A DNA stretch of 64,000 nucleotides from Carposina sasakii (Eukaryota; Arthropoda; Insecta; Lepidoptera; Carposinidae): NCBI GenBank assembly GCA_014607495.2, contig CP053156.1:6448001-6512000 (forward strand). The letters are read 5' to 3'. The position numbers and the translations under genes were made by a program. The notes beneath the pieces are model-generated. The model ran no database searches and was not told where the DNA came from. It saw only the letters and a program-made list of their open reading frames with translations. The number at the start of each line of letters is the position of its first letter. Within the stretch, counting starts at the first letter, position 1. Below are positions 46,589 to 57,895 of this stretch, in pieces.

Positions 46589-47892
46589 GTATTTATTTTA
46601 TTTATTTATTTATTTATTTATTTATAAGGCTTGCCAACAACATAAATATCACACATTATTAAAAACATTATTTGAGCAAATATTCTGATATATATGTCAC
46701 TTACAGGCTAGCACAACATTCTTAAATTAATTCAATAATACCTATACAATAAATCATTTCAATACAAACAAAGAAAACATGCTTAACAAATCAAATTATA
46801 ATTAAATTAAAATACTACATCAAATAAGTCAAATTAAGCTCAATCAAATAAAACTAACGTTAAATAAATTAATGCAAAAAACAAATAAAATCAGGCAAAA
46901 ATTAATCAAATTAAACAAAAATAAAATAAAACTAAATCAAATCAATATCAACATAATAACTTAATACAACCTCAACCGCTGCGCAAATACTTCCAGGCAT
47001 AACTTTTGTACCGTGGAAATGAGTCTCCAAATATATCCACCTCCCCAATACTAGAACTCATCTGATTATATTCGTTACAAATTCTCGAGATAGGAGCGAA
47101 CCTTCCCAAATTGGTTTTGCTAAGTACTATACTAAATACCTTAGTCAAAGGGTATCTAGGAAGTTTGTGGGGGACCGAGATTGAGATACAATCTAAAATA
47201 GGTGTACAACAAACATATCCGTTGACAATTCTGTACAGGAAAACCAAGCTGTGTAATATGCGTCTACTACGCAGAGAATCCAGCTTGAAGAATGTCAAAC
47301 GCCCGTCATAGCTACGCCTGTGGGAAATACCCGACGAAACAAAAGCAAGATGTCTTGTAAAAGCGCGTTGGATGGACTCAATACGCTGCGAATGAACCGC
47401 GTACCAGGGGCACCAAGCAACACAAGAAAATTCCAGAATGCTACGCACTAAGGCATTGTAGAGGATTATTTTTACTCTTACGCTAAAAATCTTGGTATTT
47501 CTCTTAATAAACCCCACCATTCGTGCAGCTCTCTTTACCACCGATTCTATGTGTGGAATAAATGACAGTCTGCTATCGATCAATACTCCCAAGTCTCTTA
47601 TGATATCAACCTTCTGCAGACGGCTGTCACCGATGGTGTAAGATGAAGCAAGTGGTAGCAATTTTCTAGTGTATGTAATGTGTGAGCATTTGTTCGGGTT
47701 TAAGACCATGTTGTTAGTGACGCACCAGTCCTCAATTCCATCGAGATCTCGTTGCAAAAGTGAAATATCGGCCGGGGAGCGTATGGTTCTATAAATTTTT
47801 AGATCATCTGCAAACAGACTAAATTTACAGTTACTAATATTGTATGCAATATCATTAATAAATATTGAGAATAACAGGGGACCCAAATGAGA
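46589..47892 (-). mobile_element. 5'-truncated LINE, 3' half
   Basis: Minus-strand element with a 3' tail of (TAAA)n (seen as (TTTA)n at 46589-46625), a 3' UTR to 46971 and the RT C-terminal half. Likeness to RT starts abruptly near 47892, the usual sign of incomplete reverse transcription. Confidence 0.85.
46972..47892 (-). pseudogene. LINE reverse transcriptase, C-terminal part (Jockey-like)
   Basis: The open frame contains HLGPLLFSIFINDI, then SLFADDLKIYR with the FADD catalytic box, WCVTNNMVLNPNKCSHI (thumb-side block) and a C-terminal region with the LYNALVRSILEFSCVAWCPW motif. This order is that of non-LTR RTs of the Jockey superfamily. The frame is intact to the stop at 46972, so the insertion is fairly young. 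The endonuclease, ORF1 and the RT fingers are missing, so no active protein can be made. The ATG at 47928 lies in flanking DNA before the truncation point. Confidence 0.88.
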
Positions 47893-48575
47893 GTATGTAT
47901 ATAAAGTTTTGGTATATACGTATGTCATATTTACCAGACGTAATAATTCAAAACAACAGTCACGCGATGGTTATTTCATGGCTCAGTGCTGGCAAACCCA
48001 GACCTAGCCTAGTCTCCAAAACATAATCATAATTACATACATATAAAGACGGCTGAACTGCGGGATCGAGAAGGAGATCCTCCAAGCACGTTTAGCATTG
48101 TGGGGACCATAGATTTATTATGTGGGGACAGATGTAAGTAACATTTGGACTGATCGGTTTACTAATTCCTCTGAGTAAATACTCGTAATTGAATTAGTCT
48201 AAAGTTTCCTCTTTTAGGTATAGTTTACTGCGTTCAATTAAGCATCCTACACATGTGAACGTAAGTATAAGGAATAAAAGAAAAACTCTGTTTAAATTAC
48301 AGTCTCGACAAAATGTTGTGGTATCGGCTAGAAGCGAAAGCGAAAGAAAATATAATAATAATAATTTTCTAAGTCTCACACCAATATATCGCACAAATTT
48401 TGTAGAACCTGTTAAAAAAAAGATGTTTTGTATGGGTTCAAAACACTAACCTATGTATTACAAGTGGACTGAACTCCATCATGGACCTTAACATACAAAC
48501 AAATGAGAAGAATATTTTATTGACAATATGACAATATCCCGACCGTATTTCGGCCAAGGCGACCAATCTCTACGG
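47893..48575. other. No gene recognised
   Basis: Contains a family F fragment at 48045-48140 (GGAGATCCTCCAAGCACGTT). Short frames without likeness. Confidence 0.4.
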
Positions 48576-48579
48576 ATAT

Positions 48580-48870
48580 TAGCCAGGTACGCAGGAGATA
48601 TTATAGTACACAAGTGTATGTGCAAACACAGATGCACTCTCTATTCCGTCACTCTCATAGCCCGATGGGACAGAAAGCCGACACGACCGGTGGGAGATCA
48701 GGCGCAGGACCAACAATTTTACGTGCTTTCCGAGGCACGAGCTAAGTGACAATTTTACATTTACATAAATAAATTAATTGGTACAGGCCCGTAACTGAGA
48801 TCGAACTTACGCCTCCTGCTTGGAAGGTGCCCGTCTTAACCACTGGGCTATCACCGCTTTTACTACATAG
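48580..48870 (-). mobile_element. tRNA-derived SINE, class 2, reverse copy
   Basis: Minus strand: GCGGTGATAGCCCAGTGGTT (A box), GGCGTAAGTTCGATCTCAGT (B box), then a body with GGTCCTGCGCCTGATCTCCC and GTGACGGAATAGAGAGTGCA. Best copy of this class in the window. Confidence 0.8.
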
Positions 48871-49155
48871 GTTCCGAGTTATAATTTTAAAATTTATTTA
48901 GTCCTTATTTGGATACGGATTTTTTGCATACATATTTAAATTGAATTATTTAATTACATGCATGAGTGAGTTTTTTATTTAACTTATAGAACATGTGAAG
49001 GAAGAGATGAAAGGTATATTTTACAGAGAGCGCGGCTGGGCATGGTTGAGATAGAGGAAGGCTTAAGAGCTGTTGGATGGACTGTGTGAGTGAGAGATTG
49101 AAACTGAACTTTCATGTGAACTGTGTGTACCGGGAGTGAGTAACGAGATAACGGA

Positions 49156-49414
49156 TCGTCTTCGTCTCCAGCCTATTGCAGTCCACTGCTGGACGTAGGC
49201 CTCCTCGAGGGCTCGCCACTAGGCTACTGCCATAGGGAGGGTTTTGCCTATAGTCAACACGCTGGGCAGGCGGATTGGTAACCGCAGTTTGATTTTTGGA
49301 CTATGTTGTCAGCACGGGAGGCGCTGCTGCCCACCTCTCGAAAACCCTTAATCGCCTTGTTCCCACGGGCAGGCATGGGGTGGTACAACTCTACTCTGCC
49401 GGCACCACGCGGCT
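49156..49414 (+). mobile_element. Family E repeat, left arm of an inverted pair
   Basis: CAGCCTATTGCAGTCCACTG to CTCTGCCGGCACCACGCGGC. Faces the minus-strand copy at 49466. Confidence 0.75.
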
Positions 49415-49465
49415 TACGGATAACGGATGATAGGGATGAATATAAGAAGAGTATCTACATACTGG

Positions 49466-49672
49466 CCGCGTGGTGCCGGCAGAGTAGAATTCGTACCACC
49501 CCATGTCTACCCGTGGGTACGCGTGTACGGGAGATGGGCAGCAGTGCCTCCCGTGTTGATAACATAGTCCAAAATACAAACTGCGGTCACCATCCCGCCT
49601 GCCCAGCGTGGTGACTGTGGGCAAATACCCGCCACGGCAGTCTTGTGACGTGCCCTAGGGGAGGCCTACATA
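49466..49672 (-). mobile_element. Family E repeat, right arm of an inverted pair
   Basis: CCGCGTGGTGCCGGCAGAGT to GGGGAGGCCTACAT, reverse of the neighbouring copy, with about 50 bp between. Confidence 0.75.
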
Positions 49673-50378
49673 TAGGCCTATATATATCTACATATTGCGC
49701 CGACCCCAAGTAAATGGAAACAGGTTAGAGAGAAGAAAAGTAAGTTATATGTTTATTTCGAAGTTGTATACATATTTTATTCGACGCGTATTCTTATACC
49801 TTGTACCCAGCAGGCATATCGAATAAGTCAACAGATCCACAGATGGCGCTCGAGCCCACAACAATCAATTGCTATATTTATTGCAGCTACTAATTGAAGC
49901 GATTGTTCTCGATAGTCGGCCGATTAGAATCGATTTTATCGATCCTATATCGAATGAATCGAGTTGGGTTGGCTATTGTAAGTCTACTATTACTCTGACT
50001 GAAGACATTATACTCATTCGAATGGATACAGCTTGTTATAGGTACCTAAAATGCTTCAAAAACTGTATTAATAAATGATTTCTTATGTAAACTCTTACAT
50101 TTGTAGAGATGTTTCTGATATTTATCAAAAATTCTGCTTAGATCTGAATTCTTTTTGAATATGCATTTGTATGTTACGTAATCCTGGGTTGTACATTCGA
50201 GGATCAGCGAAGGATGTAGGGCCTGCTGCAGGGCAACAACCACCAGTTAGAGATTTTATAAATACTCGTACTATCTTAAATTTTTTTGTTTTTCCTATCT
50301 AGTTACCGATTATAACGTTTTAGTATTCACGTTTTCACAAACTATTTACCGGATGAAGTTACATAGTTACCTATACAG
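49673..50378. other. No gene recognised
   Basis: AT-rich; frames at 49869-50078 and 50046-50243 have no likeness to a family. Confidence 0.35.
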
Positions 50379-50758
50379 AATGATTTTTGGTCGTCAACGT
50401 TCCCGAAAACTACGGAATCTCCTCATCATCACGATCATTTTTCTCTATGGAAGCATACCTGGGAAGTGTCTGGTTTCCAAAATATTAGAGTCCAAAGTTG
50501 AGTAAATAGACTGCGTTTTTCTGCATAAATGCACATAGACGCGCGTAGCAGGATTTTTTCACGAAAAATAATTAATATCTGTCTATAAAAAAACTAACAT
50601 AAACACTAGACACTATAAATTTCGCACGATCAAGGAATTCAAAAAATTTAAAAAAAAAAAAATTTTTTCCCAGCTTTTTTTTGGCATAAACATACTTTAT
50701 TTCATGTATAGAATACGTACCCTTCGTTAAAGGTGGCCACAAAAGAACATCCTGTATA
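50379..50758 (-). mobile_element. MITE family C, copy 6
   Basis: Starts CAGAATGATTTTTGGTCGTC; ends AAAAGAACATCCTGTAT. Interior conserved. Confidence 0.8.
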
Positions 50759-52250
50759 AAAACAAAATAGCGCTGCCTGCTCTATCTAGCAAAAATAACA
50801 GAGACAATAGGGTATATGCAATAATTTTTTTATTTCATTTTTATATTCTACGTAAAAATGAATAAAGTTTTCCCTTGGAATGGTATATCTAACTTTAACC
50901 GTTTTGGATTTACAGCAATTTAAAAATACGAGCCGGCAAAATGTTTATGAAACGCTCCGTTTGCTCCATACTAAAATGGCAAAGACTTTGACGTCATAAT
51001 AGAACCGTCTCAAATTAGTATGGGGAAAAAATGCAATCTTATTTTATAAACGTAATATTTTATATTTTGTGTATTATTGTCAATAAAATTTTTTTATTAA
51101 TAGGCAGATATTAATAAAGTATTTATTAAACCAATGAGATAGTTCAAAATATGGGTAAAATTGTATGTTTTGACTCCTTTTATGTTGTAAATTTTTTCCG
51201 TTAAATTTTTCAAACTTTTAAACTCCTGTAACTTTGGTATTTAGGTACTAACCGATTAATGTTATTTATGAAATATATTTATTTATTTATAAAAAACCTA
51301 TTTTTGTGTCAGACGCATATTCCCTGAATGGCTAACGAATCAACGCATAGTCTAAACCATTGATCCTGGAAAAATGAAACTTGTGTTGTGAACCTGTGTT
51401 CTTTGTATGTACCCAAAGCATTCTAAGGTTTACGCGGACAAAGACGTATTCCATCGATAGAACATTTGTAAGTATAAGTTTATTTCGTGTGGGTCAGAAA
51501 GTTTTTCTATGTAGTTCAAACAGACAGGAGTACTTTTAATACGTATTATAATTTGCAGCTATTTTAAGTTACTCATATCCCAAAGCTGCAATATACCTAG
51601 TCTGAACTGCAGTTTCAGCGTGAGTGTCTATAGTCAACCATCGGCGTATGAATCAGCGGGACTATTCTTAGTACTGTCGATAAGCTAAACGAAAATGTTA
51701 TGATTTCTTCACATAAAAAGTATTGTCTTCTAAAAATACAGAATATGCTTACCATGATATTTTAGTTTCTAGTCACGGTTTGACTACCATATTCTGTTTA
51801 GGTCCTAAGCCAGGGGTTTGGTATCTACATTTCTATGTCCTAAACACATAATGAATGAGGCGCGGTACTCCCTAGTTACTGTCACATCTGTGTTCTAGGT
51901 AAATGGGTATGCTTCACGACCTTTGAACGCGTCTTCACTCTCCGTCAGGTGAGACAGTATGCCTATCCTATTCAAGAAATGGCCAAAAAGAATTACTTCC
52001 TATTTTTCCATCATTAGGGGTGATATTTCAATGGATGTTTATGTTTATAGTGGGTAGGTACTGTGGAGATAAATAATTCGTAGTTTAAACATCGATCACT
52101 TAAGAATTTGCGCAGACATAGGGAATCGTTTAACAAAATACGCATTCAAATTACAACATATAGCAAACCTACCCAGATTTTGAAACCCCATTTACTAGTG
52201 TAGCTTTTCTACCACCCTCACGGCTACCCTCATAGCTATCATGGTCCAGA
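50759..52250. other. No gene recognised; upstream of the 52.3-kb promoter
   Basis: Single-copy-looking AT-rich sequence with few repeat signs. It may hold enhancers of the gene starting at 52.3 kb, but no motif can be named. Confidence 0.35.
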
Positions 52251-52269
52251 ATACGGCGTGCGCATGTCT

Positions 52270-52320
52270 CTCACGTATAAATGCCGAGAGCATGCCGCGG
52301 CGCGCACAGTTCGAGACCGG
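52270..52320 (+). promoter_or_regulatory. TATA-box promoter with initiator
   Basis: TATAAAT at 52276-52282 and an initiator-like CACAGTTCGA at 52305-52314, about 30 bp apart as in insect core promoters. The surroundings become GC-rich, unlike the flanks. Confidence 0.65.
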
Positions 52321-52395
52321 CCGGTGAGTTGCCTCGCGAACCGCCACGCCTAGCGACTGCTGCTCGTCTACTCGGAATAACTACGTATCGATATG
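52307..52395 (+). CDS. First exon: 5' UTR ending in ATG at a splice donor
   Basis: After the promoter a GC-rich leader leads to ATCGATATG/GTAAGT: the ATG at 52393-52395 is directly followed by a consensus donor at 52396. First exons that hold only the start codon are known in insect genes with TATA promoters, for example some cuticle and muscle protein genes. Nothing of the protein except Met is visible. An alternative donor CCG/GTGAGT lies at 52322. No second exon was recognised to the right, so the product is unknown. Confidence 0.6.
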
Positions 52396-53104
52396 GTAAG
52401 TTTTACTAATTTTTTATTAAGTACTCGTACTATAAAAGTTTGTATAAATTAGAGATATTTACAAAAAAATATATAAAAGTACCTGAAGTTTGATTTTAAG
52501 CAGATAGCTTTAGAAGTACATTCTTTGTTTAAGTTTAGTAACTTTATTGCGACCATTAATTATTATTAATACAATCCACAAGTACCTATTTGCGTCATTG
52601 TAATGAAGTTAATTTGTGTCGCCATGAAATATTTAACCTACCCCTAAACAGATTAGTATCTAGACTATTTTATTCTTCAGAATAGAACAATATTTTCATA
52701 TGTTACAGTACCTATTAATAGCTTAATAAGTAGGTTCTTAACTATGAAAAGATGTTAATAATTTATAGGGTCTTGAAATAACTTAATCTGAAGTTAGTAG
52801 GAAAGTATAATTTATGATTACGAAAATAGGTCAAAGCAAAAAAAGAAATACGGAAGTAGTTCACTATAAGGTCGAACTTTTCTATTATCCTTGAAATGGC
52901 GGGAAACCTCATGCGAACTAATAGATGATAAACACGGAATTCTGTGGAGTTATGAATAGGATTGCGAATCCGTATTTCGTAGTCCACGGCATTCATTTTC
53001 GCCCCTTTGGTTCGACCTAAGTAGATACATATTTTACACGCACTAAAAAGATTTTCATGAAAAAAAAAAACGGAGCCGCGGGACGCCCGCCATCTTCTTC
53101 TTCT

Positions 53105-53452
53105 ATGCATATCTATCTATCCATTAATAAAACTGTAACGGATCGTTTTCTGTACATGGAAAATATATTGAATAATGGGCATATAAATATATTATGGGCG
53201 GCCTTTATACACGCAAGAGAACCCAAAACAATGTTTTCCATTTTGTCAGTATGTCTGTATATCTTTTATTTGTGCGCGCTAATCTCAGAAACGGCTGAAC
53301 CAATTTCGATGCAGTTTCAGTAATATATTGTGACAGGTCCCACTTAACATATAGGGTACTTTTTATCCCGGGAAAATGTTTTTATCCCGGATGATTTTGA
53401 CATTATGTTTTTCTGCAGTCCACGCGGACGGAGTCGCGGGCGTCCAACAGTG
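53105..53452 (+). mobile_element. Helitron-like family B, copy
   Basis: TGTAACGGATCGTTTTCTGT to GGAGTCGCGGGCGTCCAACA, end slightly changed from CTAG. Confidence 0.6.
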
Positions 53453-53758
53453 TGTAATATATAGGTCTCATGTATCTGCGACATTAGTACATAAACATAA
53501 TAAATATAGCAGCTTAATAAGTAGGTATAGCTCAAACCCTGTTACCTGGATAGCAGGTAGCAGTGACCACTGACCACTCGGTCAAGTGGTCGTCTTCGAT
53601 CAAGTGTGACCACAACTGTAACCACAGTCCGTGGTCACTGCCGGCTGACCTCTCACTCTATCATTATTTATATTATCTATACCTAGATGCACTAACCTAG
53701 GCGTAATCTAATCTACAAACTATATCAAAGTTCCAGACGTTATATTTATGTATTCAGC

Positions 53759-53936
53759 CCCCTTATTACCTAACTAGCAAAAGCAAAGCGATAGCAAAAA
53801 TTGTACAAAAATCGCTGATTGCTTGTCAAATTCGTATTACGTAAAATTAATTTCAAAGGAACTTTGACATTTCAAGGCGAAATTGTTCAATTTTCGCTAT
53901 CGCTTTGCTTCGGCTTTGCTATTGCTTTAGAATGAC
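53759..53936. mobile_element. Hairpin MITE family I, copy 2
   Basis: AAAGCAAAGCGATAGCAAAA and TTTTCGCTATCGCTTTGCTT as inverted arms, same centre as copy 1. Confidence 0.75.
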
Positions 53937-53962
53937 GAAAAAAATATACACACACGGCTGCG

Positions 53963-54310
53963 TTCTCGAAATGGGGTAGCTTGAACTGACAGGATCATAA
54001 AGGAGATCCTATAGCCGTTTAACATAGCGGGGTCAGCAAGCCTAGCATGACCTGCGCAACACGATATGATAAACCGATTTATCGACATTTAGCCTGACAA
54101 AATACGATAAATATAGCCGCCGCCATGTTGAATTTTGCAGAGACGATACGATATCGTACGATACGATATCCACGATGCGTAGTCAGATTTAAATTATTAT
54201 CTATCAGTGATAAGTTGCTAGCATATCGCCTAAGATAAATGTCAGAGTCGACTCTTACTATGACACACACGGAAGGAGATGCTGCTGGTATTCTAGTGAA
54301 GCCTTGCCAC
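53963..54310 (+). mobile_element. Family F repeat split by MITE family J
   Basis: Left GTTCTCGAAATGGGGTAGCT; right GATAAGTTGCTAGCATATCG and GGAAGGAGATGCTGCTGGTA. The insert (54037-54187) is family J, starting TAGCATGACCTGCGCAACAC. Confidence 0.65.
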
Positions 54311-54324
54311 ACGGGATGAGGAAA

Positions 54325-54646
54325 ATAATCCATACATATAATAAAAATGTAACGGGTCGCTGTTATGGAAGATATATGAGAAAAAATATTATAGGAGACC
54401 TTTTTCAACGCAATAGTACCCAAATAATTATTTTTAAATTTTTCTCGGTTTGTCTTTGCGTTTGTGCACGCTAATCTCGAAAACGGCTGAACCGATTTCG
54501 ATACAGTTTTCAAGAATATATTGCGACAGGTCCCACTTAACATATAGGCTACTTATTATCTCGGGAAAATATTTTTATCCCGGATAATTTCGACATTTTG
54601 TTTTTTCTGTAGTCCACGCGGACAGAGTCGCGGGCGTCCACTAGTA
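54325..54646 (+). mobile_element. Helitron-like family B, copy with both ends
   Basis: ATATAATAAAAATGTAACGG to GAGTCGCGGGCGTCCACTAG/T. It directly follows a family F copy. Confidence 0.65.
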
Positions 54647-55051
54647 TGTAATACTGTCGTAGGTACAAAATTATTGTCTACAAAATGGCCTACAGACGTG
54701 ACGTGATATCATTTTTTAATTTGTTCAAGACTATATTTTATGTTATAACACAGACTAAATTAAAGCTAGACTACTTAAAGAAATAAAACCTACAATACAA
54801 TTGAACTGTACTTGTAACCTAATTAAGGAACTAGTTACTGACCGCAAGAGTTCTTTTTACCTATTCATAGGTTGATAAATATTAGTTTACCTACTGTATG
54901 GGGACTTTTTATAATTCATAAGACATAACGTGCAAATTACCTAGCGTCATGCAAATGAACAAGTTTCACGATTATTCAAATAAGTTCATGGAAGAACATG
55001 GTGGGAAATGCACGCCTCATAGGAGCTTCTAGTGTAACCATTTAATAAATA

Positions 55052-55084
<33 letters not shown>

Positions 55085-55804
55085 CACATTGCTGTGTTCC
55101 CAATAACCGGGTAGCCATCACTGCAGGATCATAAAGGAAATCCCTCAACCAAAAATGAAAAAAAAGTCGGATTTTTTGTTGTTGTGGTTTTCGCCTCAGA
55201 ATCATGGTCTGAAGTCAGCATATCATTATTTGCCTGGCTGTCATTTGCACCCTGTATACTCTAGATATTTTAAGACAGCTTGATCTTTGTCACATAGATA
55301 ATTTACAAACTAATCAATTCGTTACTAAAATGAAACATGTTAAATGTTATCATTTTCGAGTGGTCAGTGTCGTTGTCGTATCGCTTTGGAAAGGGTGACA
55401 CGAACCCTGTACAATATACATACGTACACCCTTATCTGATACCCTATATACGCTCCTCGTGGAGCATATGTTAGGTTTGCTAATTTAGTGTTGATTGAAA
55501 GGGGACACACCACGCGTCATGTATTGATTCTGAACTTACACTATACAGACGGCTTTATTTCTAAAATAGAGAAGCCAGAACTGCAGATTCACGATGGAGA
55601 TACCATAGCCACGTTTAACATGAACTGAGATTGATGGTGTTGTAATTGTATTTGAGGACAGTCACTAAAGTATCTAGATACAGACATTATGGTCATACCC
55701 ATTAGTTGGGCAATAAGGTGGCAAAGATATTACAAACCCACTTTTCACCATTAGCCTATTCTGTCCCACGTAATAAGGGATGAGTCTCCAGTCGCTTTTC
55801 CTGT
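54647..55804. other. Repeat fragments; no gene
   Basis: Contains a TA dinucleotide run (about 55064-55084), family F fragments at 55085-55145 and 55558-55625, and a family G right end (GGCTGTCATTTGCACCCTGT) at 55228-55260. Confidence 0.45.
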
Positions 55805-56062
55805 ACAAATACACGGTGTGTGTGACAGCCAGGCAAATACTGAAATTTCCCACCCGGGTGAGGAATTTTTTCCATTTCTTTATTAATAATTTTAAAATAC
55901 TGAAATACTGAACAAGTACCATTGTTTTGAGTTATACGACAGTGTTATTACTCGCAGGAAATGCATTTTTAAAATTTTGGAACTTTACTTACTACTTTAA
56001 ATTTTTTGTGGATTTCGCCTCAGAATCATGGTCTTAAGTCGGCTGTTACTTCCACCCTGTAA
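55805..56062. mobile_element. MITE family G, diverged, with a SINE tail inside
   Basis: Left end GGTGTGTGTGACAGCCAGGC; right end GGCTGTTACTTCCACCCTGT. Inside, CCCGGGTGAGGAATTTTTTC is the class 1 SINE 3' tail. Confidence 0.5.
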
Positions 56063-57032
56063 AACAACTGGTAACGAATCCAATGAAGGATGTTTCCGAG
56101 TCTTACCAAATAGGTATTGTAAGCTCCAGTGTGCCACAAAGGGTCTCAAGAAGCCCTTTTAACTACTGAAGCTAAAATTTTACGTAAGTACTTAGTTTAT
56201 TTGGACTAACCTTAAATCTCTATAAGTCACATTCTAGCGAGGCACAATACAAGTAAAAAATTAATATAGCGGTTACCGTTCTAACTACTGCATATTTTTT
56301 TTTCGTTTTTTGTTGTTGTTGATTCGAAGCCTGGTGAGGTGACTCATCTAACATCTTGTACTGGTTGTTTTGTCTGTATGGTTTGTATTACACTCACTAC
56401 TCATGATGTAGGTGATGAAAAGATAACGGGTTCAAGTCAAAGTGTTACATTATGAGAGATGTATCATACTCGTTTCCTACTAATATTTTCGAAAATGGAT
56501 GTTTGTTAGTCTTCGCGCAAAACTAGCAACAAATGTTTAAAGTTTGGCAGTTTTACTGATAGGTTTAATTTTAGGGTCGATAGCATTTATTCGGCATGAA
56601 AGTGATACGCATTTCACAATTTTCACTGATGTTGAAATCTAACGGATAGCTGAAAAAATAACAGACTTCAAAAAAAGGAGGTTCTCAATTCGTCTGTATG
56701 TATATATTTTTTAATATAGGCGATTATTTTTCCGTCTAAATTATATTTGTAAAAAAAATTTTTGTGTTACATACCTACAATTTAGGTAAATTGCATTATT
56801 TTATTTTATTGATTTGTTAGACTTAGCTTATTACATACAATAGTTGCGTGGGCAAACATGTAGTGCCTATATAAATTATTATAACTGTCTGTAGCTACCC
56901 TAATTATATGAATCATCCTCTTTCCATTGAAATTTCGTAGACTTTATTGATCGGAAAAATCGATTAAAGGTAAAGCTATAATATTCACTTGTAGTCCTTG
57001 AATAGTAGTAAGTAGTTATAATAAATGCAGCT

Positions 57033-57275
57033 TGGAGCCGTTTTCCACCAGAGATATGTATAATTCTCACCAATGAAATTCATTGGTCTATAATATCAAT
57101 TAAGTATTTTGAACTTTTAAACTTGTACATCTCAATTATATCCTCAAAATTGGTCAGAAGTGGCACCATGTGGTCCTATCGGCCCTTGGTGCTCTGCTTA
57201 CCCCGTAAGGGATAAAGGTGTGATTATATATGTATGTATATAGGTAGCATAGCGCATTTGGTGAAAAAACAGCCT
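57033..57275. mobile_element. MITE family L split by family A
   Basis: GCCGTTTTCCACCAGAGATA on the left and GGTGAAAAAACAGCC on the right, with a truncated minus-strand family A retroposon (57118-57241) between. Confidence 0.6.
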
Positions 57276-57667
57276 AAATTTCATCTGTCGAAGCTCGTAC
57301 GCTTCGCTCGAAGTTAAGATTACATTGCAATCACCAGAATTTAAAAAATTACTTACTTTACTACTTCATTTCATGATCATCTAGGTATCTGATGGAAATC
57401 TTGCAAACCTTACCTAATTTAAAAAAAAAAGTAGAACGGAGTTGCTTACCTTTGATGGTGATAGAGTAATGACACATGTGTTGATTTTAATTAATTATAA
57501 GTTCTATATCTGTATGTATATCTAGACAATTGTATTATAAAGTGTAGCCGGCGCGGCACTCCTCACCACGCCACACCCGTGCATGTGCGTGTGCTCTTTG
57601 TGTTGGGTGGATGAACTTGGGGAGATTGTTTTAATTTGTAGGTACATACATATATATATATAGGTAC

Positions 57668-57895
57668 ACATAGCTGTGTTCCCGAAATGGGGTAACCAGG
57701 ATCGTAAATCCTAAAAGAGACCCCACAACAATATTTAGAATAGCGGAGACAGATAGAATATAAATCATCAGTGACAAGTTGCTAGCTTATCGCCTGAGAG
57801 AATGCTCGAGTTCCTTAGTCGACTCTTACGACATGCATGGAAGGAGATGCAGCTGATGTATTCTAGTTGAGCCCCGTATCGGAACAGGATACTAG
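57668..57895 (+). repeat. Family F, fullest copy
   Basis: GTTCCCGAAATGGGGTAACC, TTGCTAGCTTATCGCCTGAG, TTAGTCGACTCTTACGACAT and AGATGCAGCTGATGTATTCT in order. No terminal inverted repeat is evident. Confidence 0.6.

Noticed and set aside
47893..47928. ATG at 47928 as start of an RT protein
   Set aside because: RT likeness begins after it; the ATG is in flanking DNA at a truncated LINE.
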